Of a stretch of DNA of 62,932 nt, positions 54,167 through 62,889 are shown one piece after another. A program made the translations under genes and the position numbers. The DNA lies in the NCBI GenBank assembly GCA_016286995.1, contig JAEEVA010000015.1, positions 1 through 62,932 on the forward strand, in the 5' to 3' direction. Position 1 is the first letter of the stretch, and every line of letters begins with the position of its first letter. The notes beneath the pieces were generated by a model, which saw only the letters and a program-made list of their open reading frames with translations, did no database searches and had not been told where the DNA came from. Origin of the DNA: Prevotella sp. Lineage in GTDB: Bacteria; Bacteroidota; Bacteroidia; Bacteroidales; Bacteroidaceae.

Positions 54167-54708
54167 TCAAATTTAAGTCCTTCTTCTTTGTCTTTCTTGT
54201 AATAGTCGCTAAGCATACCGATAAAGGTAGTTATCTCCTTAACGGCATGCTGTGTATTGGGGGTAATCTCCTTCTTCTGCAAACGCAGCATCATCACACC
54301 GTAAAGAGCGTTCAGACAGGTCTCAATCTCATTTTCATCCTTATTGGCACCACGATGGCGCAACTCCACGATGTAGGGCAGTACCTTGTAGTATTCAGCA
54401 TTATAGAACGGAAACTTCGTCGACGCCAACAGCTGGGCATGCAGTTCCTCCAACTGCTGCAGGGTAACCTTGTTGATTTGCAGATGTCCCTGTTCACGAC
54501 AGCCTTCGCTATTCATCATACGGATGAGATTGCCAAACCAGTCGGCTTCATCTTCCTTCTGTTCATCGTCGTAGTCGAAACGGTCGATATACTCCCTGCG
54601 AATACGGCTGATAGAACACCCGAAGGCACGGATGGTGTCTTCCACCTGCCACATATACAGCAGGTATTCTGCAATATTGGTCTTACGTAACTCTTGAGAG
54701 ATAAACAT
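54163..54708 (-). CDS. DUF4924 family protein
   Basis: 181 residues, all-helical, with ELRKTNIAEYLLYMWQVEDT at the start and an EIETCLNALYGVMMLRLQKK segment. Matches the Bacteroidetes DUF4924 pattern; no known function. The stop overlaps the rfbD start (ATGA). Confidence 0.75.
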   Translation of the reverse strand: MFISQELRKTNIAEYLLYMWQVEDTIRAFGCSISRIRREYIDRFDYDDEQKEDEADWFGNLIRMMNSEGCREQGHLQINKVTLQQLEELHAQLLASTKFPFYNAEYYKVLPYIVELRHRGANKDENEIETCLNALYGVMMLRLQKKEITPNTQHAVKEITTFIGMLSDYYKKDKEEGLKFE

Positions 54709-54760
54709 TTTCCTTTTTACTTTCTTACCTTTTTACCTTTTTATGATGCCTTTTCACCTT

Positions 54761-55426
54761 TCAAAAGAATCTGAACAGGTTGGTCACAGTGCCGAATAAC
54801 GAGATGACGGAGAACAGTGTCACCACAGCGCCAATAACCTGATTGATGATGCGGATGCCATGATCGTCGAAGATGGTACGTATCTTGTCCACCAGCCACG
54901 ACAGGCCATACCACCATAACAAGGCCCCGCCCACGATGCTGGCAAAGCCGATAAGCATCTCAAAAGGATGGTCTGGAATGACGAAGGCAAACTGTGCAAA
55001 CAACGCCATGAACAGGAAGATAATCAGGGGATTGGAGAAAGTCACCAGGAAGGCCGTCCACATGTTATACCATAGAGAACCCTTTTGCTGTCCTGACCTA
55101 TGCATATTCTTGGTCGGGTCGGTACGCCAGGTATAAATACCAAAGGCCAACAATAGCACACTACCGATAATCTGCAGGTAGAACCTGTTCTGGTCATTGT
55201 TGATGAAGTCCATCACGAAAGCCATACCGAAGCCTGTGATACCGGCGTAGATGATGTCGCTAACGGCTGCTCCAACACCCGTAGCAAGCCCATACCAGCG
55301 ACCTTTATTCAATGTACGCTGTACGCAAAGGATGCCAACAGGCCCCATCGGTGCTGATGCTATCATACCGATTAGCATGCCTTTGAACACCAAGTCTACT
55401 ATATTAATATGTATAGGAAACGCCAT
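54761..55426 (-). CDS. LysE-family translocator
   Basis: 221 residues with about six membrane helices. The start IDLVFKG-type helix is followed by GMIASAPMGPVGILCVQRTL, the LysE/RhtB signature. Probably exports amino acids. First gene of the minus-strand operon, with a -7 box (TACCTTTGC) at 55434-55442 right at its start. Confidence 0.88.
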   Translation of the reverse strand: MAFPIHINIVDLVFKGMLIGMIASAPMGPVGILCVQRTLNKGRWYGLATGVGAAVSDIIYAGITGFGMAFVMDFINNDQNRFYLQIIGSVLLLAFGIYTWRTDPTKNMHRSGQQKGSLWYNMWTAFLVTFSNPLIIFLFMALFAQFAFVIPDHPFEMLIGFASIVGGALLWWYGLSWLVDKIRTIFDDHGIRIINQVIGAVVTLFSVISLFGTVTNLFRFF

Positions 55427-55433
55427 ATCGACT

Positions 55434-55547
55434 GCAAAGGTACGAAAAAAAGTGAAAAGTGAAGAGTGAAAAGTGAAAAAATTGCTGCTGACGCAAAAAT
55501 AATTCCTAATTCCTAATTCCTAATTCCTAATTTATTTGTATCTTTGC
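55434..55547. promoter_or_regulatory. Divergent LysE/ROK promoters with two heptamer arrays
   Basis: TACCTTTGC on the minus strand (55434-55442) and TATCTTTGC on the plus strand (55539-55547). AGTGAAN units fill 55451-55478 and four exact AATTCCT units fill 55501-55528, the second array ending 10 bp before the ROK -7 box. Confidence 0.7.
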
Positions 55548-55586
55548 AGTCCAAACAGTCATTATTTAACTTAAAACATAAAAACA

Positions 55587-56567
55587 ATGGAACAACAAGG
55601 AATTAAGCCGTACGTTATCGGTCTGGACTTAGGAGGTACGAACTCTGTATTTGGAATTGTGGATGCACGTGGTGAAATCAAGGCTACCACAGCCATCAAG
55701 ACTGGTGGATATACCGATGTGAACGATTATGTCAAAGCATCGGTAGAAGCCCTGCAGCCCATTATTGAACAGGTTGGCGGCATTGAGAAAATCAAGGCAA
55801 TGGGTATTGGTGCCCCCAACGGCAACTACTACAACGGTACCATTGAGTTTGCACCCAACCTGCCGTGGGCCAATAACGGCATTGTACCTTTGGCAAAACT
55901 CTTTAGCGATCAGCTGAACGGCATTCCCGTAGCGCTGACCAACGACGCCAATGCAGCAGCATTGGGCGAAATGATCTACGGTGTAGCCCGTGGCATGAAG
56001 AACTTCATCGTCATCACCTTAGGTACAGGTGTCGGTTCAGGTATTGTCATTAACGGACAGCTGGTTTACGGCTGCGACGGCTTTGCCGGTGAGCTGGGTC
56101 ACGTCACGATGGTTCGTGGTGCTGAAGGTCGCAGCTGTGGCTGTGGTCGCACGGGCTGTCTTGAGGCCTACTGCTCTGCCACTGGCGTTGCCCGTACGGC
56201 CCGTGAAATGCTGGCCACTACGGAGCGTCCGTCACTGCTGCGTGAGATGAAGCCCGAGGACATCACCTCGCTCGACGTCTCTATTGCTGCCAGCAAGGGC
56301 GACGAACTGGCCAAGGAGATCTACGAGTTCACCGGCAAGATGCTGGGTGAGGCCTGTGCCGACTTCGCTGCCTTCAGCAGTCCTGAGGCATTCATCTTCT
56401 TCGGTGGTATGGTGAAGGCCGGCGACCTGATCATGGAACCTATCAAGCGCGCCTACGAAGCCAGTGTCATGAATATCTTCAAAGGCAAGGCTCAGTTCCT
56501 GGTCAGCGGTCTCGACGGTGCTTCAGCAGCCGTACTGGGTGCTTCGGCCATCGGTTGGGAAATCTGA
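55587..56567 (+). CDS. ROK-family glucokinase-like sugar kinase
   Basis: 326 residues. ATP-binding GLDLGGTNSVFGIVD, the catalytic Asp in LTNDANAAALGEM, the sugar site ELGHVTMV and the zinc-binding ROK signature CGCGRTGCLEAYCS. Glucose or another hexose is the likely substrate. Own promoter; 240 bp to the next gene. Confidence 0.92.
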   Translation: MEQQGIKPYVIGLDLGGTNSVFGIVDARGEIKATTAIKTGGYTDVNDYVKASVEALQPIIEQVGGIEKIKAMGIGAPNGNYYNGTIEFAPNLPWANNGIVPLAKLFSDQLNGIPVALTNDANAAALGEMIYGVARGMKNFIVITLGTGVGSGIVINGQLVYGCDGFAGELGHVTMVRGAEGRSCGCGRTGCLEAYCSATGVARTAREMLATTERPSLLREMKPEDITSLDVSIAASKGDELAKEIYEFTGKMLGEACADFAAFSSPEAFIFFGGMVKAGDLIMEPIKRAYEASVMNIFKGKAQFLVSGLDGASAAVLGASAIGWEI

Positions 56568-56711
56568 TGATACTTTCAATATGATCAATCACCCGCCCTC
56601 AGTGGAGAGCGGGTGATTCTTTGTTTTTTGCAACATAGACTTTACAAAGTTAACGTACTGTATAGAGTGAAGCGTTAAGAGTTCGAAAAAGTGTCATACT
56701 AACACAACATT

Positions 56712-56758
56712 AATTCTCAATTCCCAATTCCCAATTCTCAATTATTTCGTACCTTTGC
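56712..56758 (+). promoter_or_regulatory. DASS promoter with heptamer array
   Basis: Four AATTCYC units (56712-56739) end 10 bp before the -7 box TACCTTTGC (56750-56758), the same layout as at the ROK gene. Confidence 0.7.
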
Positions 56759-56806
56759 AACCTGAAATTCGTCAATACTAAATCGTTAAATCGTAAATTA
56801 TAAAAG

Positions 56807-58312
56807 ATGTTTCACATTTACAGAGGTTACGAGCTCGTAGAAGCTTACCACAAAATGCGTATGGGCCGCCGCTTCCATCCAAGCGGAGGCTTCAAGAAAA
56901 CCAGTCAGGCACTCATCGTGCTCATCGTCACATTGCTGCTCTGGAATGCACCGACAGAATGGTTCGGCATCAACGGACTGACCGTCATCCAGCAGCGTAT
57001 CATTGCCATCTTTGCCTTTGCCACTTTAATGTGGGTCATGGAGGTGGTGTCGTCGTGGGCGACGTCGGTAGCCATCATTGTACTGATGCTAGTCTTCTGT
57101 ACGGACAGCGGCTTACTGCCCATGGTGAACGAGGAGGAAGTAGGCAAACTCTTGTCATACAAAGGAGTCATGGCCACATTTGCCGACCCCGTCATCATGC
57201 TGTTCATCGGTGGCTTCGTGCTGGCCATTGCCGCCACGAAGACCGGTCTGGACGCCCAGCTGGCCAAGGTGCTGCTGAAGCCCTTTGGCACGAAGAGTGA
57301 AATGGTGCTGTTAGGATTCCTGCTGATAACCGGTCTGTTCTCAATGTTCGTGTCGAACACCGCCACAGCCGCTATGATGCTGACGTTCCTGACACCTGTA
57401 TTCCGCCAGCTGCCGCCTGAGGGCAAGGGACGTATCGCGCTGGCCATGTCCATTCCCATCGCTGCCAACCTGGGCGGTATGGGTACGCCCATCGGTACAC
57501 CGCCGAACACCATCGCCCTGAAATACCTGAACGACCCAGAGGGACTGAATCTCGGGCTGGGCTTCGGACAGTGGATGATGTTTATGTTCCCGCTGGTACT
57601 GGTACTGCTGTTCATCAGCTGGCGCATCCTGCTAAAGGTATTCCCCTTCACACAGAAGACCATTGAGCTGAATATTGAAGGCGGCATGGAGAAAGGTGCT
57701 CACTCATGGATCGTCATCGTGACATTCTTCGTAACAGTGGCTCTGTGGCTGCTCGACCGCGTGACAGGTATCAACTCGTATACGGTGGCCATGATACCGT
57801 TTGCCGTATTTGCCCTGACGGGTGTCATCAACAAGCGCGACCTGGAACAGATCAACTGGAGTGTTATTTGGATGGTGGCAGGCGGCTTTGCACTGGGCTA
57901 TGGCCTGAACGCTTCGGGTCTGGCTGCCAACGCCGTGGAGAGCATCCCCTTCGGTGACTTCTCGCCGTTGCTCATCCTGCTGTTAGGAGGTGCCATCTGC
58001 TACCTGCTGTCGAACTTCATTTCCAACTCGGCTACAGCTGCTTTGCTCATGCCCATCCTGGCCATCGTCTGCGGTGCCATGGGCGACAAGCTTGACCCCA
58101 TCGGCGGCACGCCCACCGTACTCATCGGCGTAGCTATCGCAGCATCGTCGGCCATGATTCTGCCCATCTCTACCCCACCGAATGCGCTGGCATTCTCTAC
58201 AGGCTTCATCAAGCAGAACGACATGGTGAAGATGGGTACCGTCATGGGTATCATCTCCATGGTACTGGGCTTCGGTCTCGTCTACCTCATGGGTACGCTA
58301 CACTTACTATAA
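56807..58312 (+). CDS. DASS/SLC13-family anion:sodium symporter
   Basis: 501 residues, about 12 membrane helices. The paired signatures MFVSNTATAAMML and LSNFISNSATAALLMP (Ser-Asn-Thr/Ser) with the hairpins PIGTPPN and PISTPPNALAF define the divalent-anion symporter family; substrate (dicarboxylate, citrate or sulfate) is not decided. The start shown gives a 30-residue basic N-terminus before the first helix. Confidence 0.92.
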   Translation: MFHIYRGYELVEAYHKMRMGRRFHPSGGFKKTSQALIVLIVTLLLWNAPTEWFGINGLTVIQQRIIAIFAFATLMWVMEVVSSWATSVAIIVLMLVFCTDSGLLPMVNEEEVGKLLSYKGVMATFADPVIMLFIGGFVLAIAATKTGLDAQLAKVLLKPFGTKSEMVLLGFLLITGLFSMFVSNTATAAMMLTFLTPVFRQLPPEGKGRIALAMSIPIAANLGGMGTPIGTPPNTIALKYLNDPEGLNLGLGFGQWMMFMFPLVLVLLFISWRILLKVFPFTQKTIELNIEGGMEKGAHSWIVIVTFFVTVALWLLDRVTGINSYTVAMIPFAVFALTGVINKRDLEQINWSVIWMVAGGFALGYGLNASGLAANAVESIPFGDFSPLLILLLGGAICYLLSNFISNSATAALLMPILAIVCGAMGDKLDPIGGTPTVLIGVAIAASSAMILPISTPPNALAFSTGFIKQNDMVKMGTVMGIISMVLGFGLVYLMGTLHLL

Positions 58313-58322
58313 GTGAATAGTG

Positions 58323-58391
58323 AATAGTGAAAAGTGAATAATTTCCTACCGGACTTTAATGGCGGCAGGAAATTATTCACTTTTCACTATT
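58323..58391. terminator. Perfect 25-bp inverted repeat made of heptamers
   Basis: 58323-58347 is exactly complementary to 58367-58391 around a 19-nt loop. The arms consist of AGTGAAN-type heptamers. It lies just after the DASS gene and would form a strong RNA hairpin; the following bases are T-rich. Confidence 0.75.
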
Positions 58392-58483
58392 TACTTTTAC
58401 CTCAATATTAACAAACTGTATCCTTTCTGCTGCAAAGATTATGTATTTCTTCATAAATATCATTGTTTTTCATTTTTTTGTTG

Positions 58484-58492
58484 TACTTTTGC
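58484..58492 (+). promoter_or_regulatory. Promoter -7 box of fhs
   Basis: TACTTTTGC, 18 bp before the start at 58511. Confidence 0.6.
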
Positions 58493-58510
58493 AGCCAAAA
58501 CCAATCATTT

Positions 58511-60190
58511 ATGAAGACAGATATACAGATTGCAAGAGAGTGCCAGTTGGAGCACATCAGCGAGATTGCCACACGACTGGGCATTGCCCCGGAAGACATT
58601 GAACCGTATGGACGCTATATGGCGAAGGTGCCGATTAAGCTCATTGACGAAGAGAAGATGAAGAAGAGCCGCCTGATTCTTGTCACCGCCATCAGTCCCA
58701 CGAAGGCCGGTATTGGTAAGACCACTGTCAGTATTGGTCTGACACTGGGTCTGAACAAGTTGGGCAAGAAGGCTGCCGTGGCCCTGCGTGAGCCCTCGCT
58801 CGGTCCGTGCTTCGGTATGAAGGGCGGTGCTGCCGGTGGTGGCTATGCCCAGGTGTTGCCGATGGAGAAAATCAATCTGCACTTCACGGGCGACTTCCAT
58901 GCCGTCACCTCTGCACATAACACCATCAGCGCCCTGTTGGACAACTATCTGTACCAGCACCGCAAGGATGGCTTTTCGCTGCGTGAGATTTTCTGGAAGC
59001 GTGTGCTCGACGTGAACGACCGTTCACTACGTAACGTGGTGACGGGTCTTCGTGGCGATGGCGTCGTCTCTGAGACAGGTTTTGAGATTACTCCTGCCTC
59101 GGAACTGATGGCCATTCTCTGTCTTGCTACCAGCGAGGAAGACCTGCAGCGTCGCATCGAGAATATCGTGCTGGGAATTACTGCTGACGGCAAGCCTTTC
59201 CGGGTACGCGACTTAGGTGTGGCTGGTGCCATCACCGTTCTGTTGCGTGACGCCCTCAACCCGAACCTCGTACAGACTACGGAACATACGCCCGCCTTTA
59301 TTCACGGTGGTCCCTTTGCCAATATAGCACACGGCTGTTCCAGTGTGCTTGCCACCAAGATGGCTATGACCTTCTGTGACTATGTGGTCACTGAAGCCGG
59401 CTTCGGTGCCGACCTTGGTGCCGAGAAGTTCTTCGACATCAAGTGCCGTAAGACTGGCCTGAAACCCCGTTTGGTGGTTATTGTCGCCACTACACAAGGA
59501 CTGAAGATGCATGGTGGTGTGGCACTCGAACACATCAAGGAGCCCAACGCCCAGGGTCTGACGGAAGGCCTGAAAAACCTCAACCGTCATATCCGTAATA
59601 TGCAGGGCTTTGGACAACCCGTCATCGTCACGCTAAACCGTCATGATACCGATAGTGAAGAAGAGATTGATATTGTACGCAAGAACTGTGAGGACCTTGA
59701 AGTGGGTTTTGCCGTCAACGAAGCTTTCCTGAAAGGCGGCGAGGGTGCCACGGAACTGGCCCAGACCGTTGTCGATACCATCGAGAGGCAACATCCGCTA
59801 CCCATTCGCTTCACCTATAAAGAAGCAGACTGCCTGGAAGACAAGATCGAGAAGGTATGCAAACGCATCTATGGTGCCTCGGGCGTAGAGTACAGCAAGA
59901 CGGCAAAGAAGAAACTGGAGGATCTGCGTGCCATCTTTACCGACGACGACGGTGCCATTGCCCACTATCCCGTCTGTATTGCCAAGACACAATTCTCCTT
60001 TACGGCCGATTCTACACGCTATGGTTCCCCCGAAGGTTTTACTATCCGCATCCGTGACGTCATTCTGAACTTGGGTAGCGAGATGATTGTGGCCATTGCC
60101 GGCGACATGCTTCGCATGCCTGGTCTGCCCAAGAGTCCGCAGGCAGAACGCATCACCATCGAGAATGGTGAGATAGAAGGCTTGTCGTAA
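58511..60190 (+). CDS. fhs: Formate-tetrahydrofolate ligase
   Basis: 559 residues from the ATG at 58511 ([20 protein letters not shown]). Makes 10-formyl-THF from formate and ATP. P-loop [12 protein letters not shown] (consensus PAGEGKTT, here with Ile for Glu), [20 protein letters not shown], and [20 protein letters not shown] are family signatures. Length is normal. Monocistronic. Confidence 0.96.
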   Translation: MKTDIQIARECQLEHISEIATRLGIAPEDIEPYGRYMAKVPIKLIDEEKMKKSRLILVTAISPTKAGIGKTTVSIGLTLGLNKLGKKAAVALREPSLGPCFGMKGGAAGGGYAQVLPMEKINLHFTGDFHAVTSAHNTISALLDNYLYQHRKDGFSLREIFWKRVLDVNDRSLRNVVTGLRGDGVVSETGFEITPASELMAILCLATSEEDLQRRIENIVLGITADGKPFRVRDLGVAGAITVLLRDALNPNLVQTTEHTPAFIHGGPFANIAHGCSSVLATKMAMTFCDYVVTEAGFGADLGAEKFFDIKCRKTGLKPRLVVIVATTQGLKMHGGVALEHIKEPNAQGLTEGLKNLNRHIRNMQGFGQPVIVTLNRHDTDSEEEIDIVRKNCEDLEVGFAVNEAFLKGGEGATELAQTVVDTIERQHPLPIRFTYKEADCLEDKIEKVCKRIYGASGVEYSKTAKKKLEDLRAIFTDDDGAIAHYPVCIAKTQFSFTADSTRYGSPEGFTIRIRDVILNLGSEMIVAIAGDMLRMPGLPKSPQAERITIENGEIEGLS

Positions 60191-60209
60191 TTCTAGTTAT
60201 GCACGCCGC

Positions 60210-60566
60210 TTAGAGTTCAAAGCCGTTGATGCGTCCGAAGCCTGGCAACATATTCTGCGTGTTGACCTGAATCTTTGCATTGGCGATGTCGGCCGTACGA
60301 CGATATATTTCCTCGACGACGCTCTGTACGTCGTCCCCTTCGCCCTTGCGTTCACCCCACTTCTTCAATTTCAGCGTGAAGTTACCGTTCGACGATGACT
60401 GCTCGAAGTTGTTCGAGTTACCGGCAATGAGTGAATAGATGCGCAGCTGTGGCAAATCCTTGATGCGCTCCTCTACCTCTTTCAGTATGTGGTACGTTTG
60501 TTGCAGACTGCTGCCAGGCGATGCCTGTACATTAATAAAGACGGTACCCATGTCCTCGTTGGGCAC
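60210..60566 (-). pseudogene. RND efflux pump (AcrB/HAE1) fragment
   Basis: 118 codons matching an internal periplasmic segment of an AcrB-like pump: PNEDMGTVFINVQASPGSSL, ERKGEGDDVQSVVEEIYRRT and a LPGFGRINGFEL end. Full pumps are over 1000 residues; here both ends are missing. The 5' edge coincides with a hairpin at 60568. Confidence 0.85.
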
Positions 60567-60567
60567 A

Positions 60568-60599
60568 TGTGCACAACGGAACCGACCCCGTTGTGCACA
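60568..60599. repeat. 12-bp hairpin at the edge of the RND fragment
   Basis: TGTGCACAACGG (60568-60579) pairs perfectly with 60588-60599 over an 8-nt loop. It marks the break point of the pump fragment and may be part of the inserted or recombined DNA. Confidence 0.7.
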
Positions 60600-60715
60600 G
60601 ATACTTCATACAGTCACAAAATTTTTATATTAACGCCACAAAGATGCGATTAAGCGAGTGCAAAGAGAACATGTTCTCATTTGCCGAGCGGGAGCATTCT
60701 CGCAGCTATCGTGCT

Positions 60716-60724
60716 GCAAAGATA
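60716..60724 (-). promoter_or_regulatory. Orphan promoter -7 box
   Basis: TATCTTTGC on the minus strand, reading toward the RND fragment. A perfect palindrome GAGAACATGTTCTC lies downstream at 60665-60678. Confidence 0.45.
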
Positions 60725-60784
60725 CAAAATATTTTTGATATGGTTGTAACAATACAACCTTTTTAGCAAAAATTCACTCGCTTC

Positions 60785-61075
60785 TTATTGAATTGGATCA
60801 CCGGGACGGTTCCTTTTGGATCCGACTTCCAGAAACTTGTCTGAGGCATTGTCCTGCAGGCGACGGATGGCCGTAGAGGTGTCGAAGAAGGCAAGCCCCT
60901 TCTCTTGGCAGAACGTCACGATGTCCTCCAGCTTAAACCGTTTGGCCTTCTCGTCGACGAAGTGGTTGCGGTCGCCGAAGAAGATGGCACCCTCAATGCG
61001 CCAGTGGTCGTTGATGAAGTTAGGATAGTAGAAGTCCATGCACCACCGTTTCCGTTGTGGCGGGTTAACCCCCAT
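60785..61075 (-). pseudogene. Uracil-DNA glycosylase family fragment
   Basis: About 85 residues resemble the N-terminal part of a Bacteroidetes uracil-DNA glycosylase family protein: PPQRKRWCMDFYYPNF, IFFGDRNHFVD, FDTSTAIRRLQDNASDKFLE. The conserved N-terminal strand before PPQRKRW and all sequence after FLEV are missing, so it cannot be a working enzyme. The 5' edge abuts repeat DNA at 61076. Confidence 0.75.
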
Positions 61076-61131
61076 GTTGACACCCTAACCCAGGGTTAAC
61101 CCCACCCTAACTGCTATGGCCCCCTGGGCCC

Positions 61132-61251
61132 GAAGGCACATTCTCCCTCGTCTGAAGGCACTTCTCGGGTCGCCTGAAGGCACATCCTACCCCCAGCCGA
61201 AGGCACATCCTCGGCCTTCTGCTAGGAGCAGACGAGGCAGGAAGTGCCTTC
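61132..61251. repeat. GAAGGCAC repeats in a gene-free stretch
   Basis: GAAGGCAC at 61132, 61154, 61176 and 61199 (22-23 bp steps) and inverted at 61244-61251. The surrounding C-rich DNA has no coding frame. The wider gap 61076-61811 otherwise holds only the palindrome at 61342 and AT-rich sequence. Confidence 0.7.
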
Positions 61252-61341
61252 GGATAGAAGGACATGTATCATAGAGGGGAAATTTCCGTAATACACATAG
61301 TCGTTTTTTTGTTGTTTGAATGATTTTTGTTGGCGGATTCC

Positions 61342-61392
61342 TGTCGGTCGGTCGGAGCTATCTTTATATATAGTAGATCCGACCGACCGACA
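61342..61392. repeat. Palindrome of GTCGG repeats
   Basis: TGTCGGTCGGTCGGA (61342-61356) pairs perfectly with 61378-61392 around 21 nt. Outer TTTTTGT/ACAAAAA bases allow a slipped, longer pairing. It looks REP-like; no transposase is nearby. Confidence 0.7.
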
Positions 61393-61811
61393 AAAATCTT
61401 TCCGCGGTCAGAAGGTCAAAACGGTTTCGTTGCGCATCTATTATGGAGTCCCGATAATACATGATTGCTAATAATATATCAGAAGAACCGTCCCTCCGTT
61501 ACAAAATTCTATTTCAGTCGACGGGTTTCTTCCACATGCCCTGTGAAATTGTAGTCTGTTACAGCTACTCCATAGACAAAACTCTTCTCCATAACGTGTT
61601 GTATTTGTAAGCTTTTTGCGGACAAAGGTAGCAAAAAACACAACTTCACAAACTTGTGAATCACATACTTGTGAATTTTAAGAATTATTATATCATCATG
61701 TCAATTCAGAATAGTTTTTGAAAGAATAGTTTTTGGGAAAGTCACTTGTGTATGGCTCCTCATACAAAAGTATCGCCAAAGTTTGTGATTTTTAACAACT
61801 TTGGCGACACT

Positions 61812-61949
61812 TTACATACTGTTTTTATCTATTTTCGACCATCCTTTTTCCATCATCCTTTTGTATTCCACAGCCTCGGGCTTCTTCACCTGCTCTAACT
61901 CTCCGATGAAACGGAGGACGGTAGCAATGGCACCTTCGTGGACGCTCAT
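61812..61949 (-). CDS. Possible 45-aa protein
   Basis: MSVHEGAIATVLRFIGELEQ and then VKKPEAVEYKRMMEKG: amphipathic, with non-random composition. It follows the 61974 lipoprotein in the same frame after its TGA stop, so it could be a separate small gene, the remnant of a longer one, or a lost C-terminal part. No family recognised. Confidence 0.35.
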   Translation of the reverse strand: MSVHEGAIATVLRFIGELEQVKKPEAVEYKRMMEKGWSKIDKNSM

Positions 61950-61973
61950 CCCTCCGGCGGCGGATATTACTTG

Positions 61974-62594
61974 TCAATCGGTATAAGGATATTTATAATC
62001 CATGTCGTTGAATTCCGCGCGGTCTGACTTAATGGTCAGCGTCTTCTTATCGAAATTCAATAGTTTGTCGGGATTGATGCCCAAAGCGTAGGTCAGCCAC
62101 CATCCAGACATCTGACTACCCTTCATCGTAGGATGGCTACCATCAGATACGGCAACAGCTCCTGGGTGGTCACAGATTTTCTCACCCTTACTGTTGTAGA
62201 CCTTGAACGGAATCCTGGAGACACAACCGAACTCATAGTCCTTGTCATCCTCAGGTGTCACATCGTACTTCTGTTCGAATTCAACCTTCAACGAGAAGTC
62301 GGCAGGTAGCTGGGAAGCGGCCAGTGTGCGCTTCAGGGTCCACTGCTTCTGCGTCATCTTGATAGTCTTCTCATGGTTCGTCTCATCAAGATAGGTCACT
62401 TCCACGTCAGCCAGTTCCAGCGTGTTGCCTCCTAAGTCCACATAATAAGTCACTTCTGCTTTGGCGGCGACATTGTCATTTGCCTTTGCCTCTTCTTTAG
62501 TCACATCATCATCGCTGTCACCGCACGATGTCAGCACCGTTGTGCCGCTGATTACGAGGATGGCGGCAAGCATCCATAAACTTGATTTTTTCAT
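61974..62594 (-). CDS. Lipoprotein of unknown function
   Basis: 206 residues. Signal peptide with lipobox VLTSC followed by an acidic GDSDDD linker, typical of Bacteroidetes surface lipoproteins. The mature part is beta-rich (VTYYVDLGGNTLELADVEVT) and ends KYPYTD. No family assigned. Probably cotranscribed with the small upstream gene at 62635. Confidence 0.7.
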   Translation of the reverse strand: MKKSSLWMLAAILVISGTTVLTSCGDSDDDVTKEEAKANDNVAAKAEVTYYVDLGGNTLELADVEVTYLDETNHEKTIKMTQKQWTLKRTLAASQLPADFSLKVEFEQKYDVTPEDDKDYEFGCVSRIPFKVYNSKGEKICDHPGAVAVSDGSHPTMKGSQMSGWWLTYALGINPDKLLNFDKKTLTIKSDRAEFNDMDYKYPYTD

Positions 62595-62634
62595 TGTCTG
62601 ATAATATTAATATGTTTTATATGATTTATACGTC

Positions 62635-62889
62635 TTACACGTCGTCCTCGCCCAGTTCGTTCAGTTTTTCCTGGCTCAGGCCAGGGAATACGAACCATGA
62701 GCGATATACACTCTCGTATGTCTCACCGCCTATTTCGGATACTGGGGAACCGCCCATTTCAACAAACCATGCTATCCTGTCGCGAATGACATCGCGCAAC
62801 TGGCGCGAGCTCTCCACGACGCAGAAGCTGTTGGACAACAGATTCGCCTCCACATCTGAGCACATCTCTTTAAGATATGCATACAACAA
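62635..62889 (-). CDS. Hypothetical protein
   Basis: 84 residues using a TTG at 62889, or 76 from the ATG at 62865; a stop lies just upstream. Contains ESSRQLRDVIRDRIAWFVEM and an acidic end NELGEDDV. No family recognised. It lies 40 bp upstream of the lipoprotein gene on the same strand. Confidence 0.4.
   Translation of the reverse strand: MLYAYLKEMCSDVEANLLSNSFCVVESSRQLRDVIRDRIAWFVEMGGSPVSEIGGETYESVYRSWFVFPGLSQEKLNELGEDDV

Noticed and set aside
55451..55528. Possible CRISPR array
   Set aside because: Units are 7 bp and contiguous, without spacers; no cas genes in the window.
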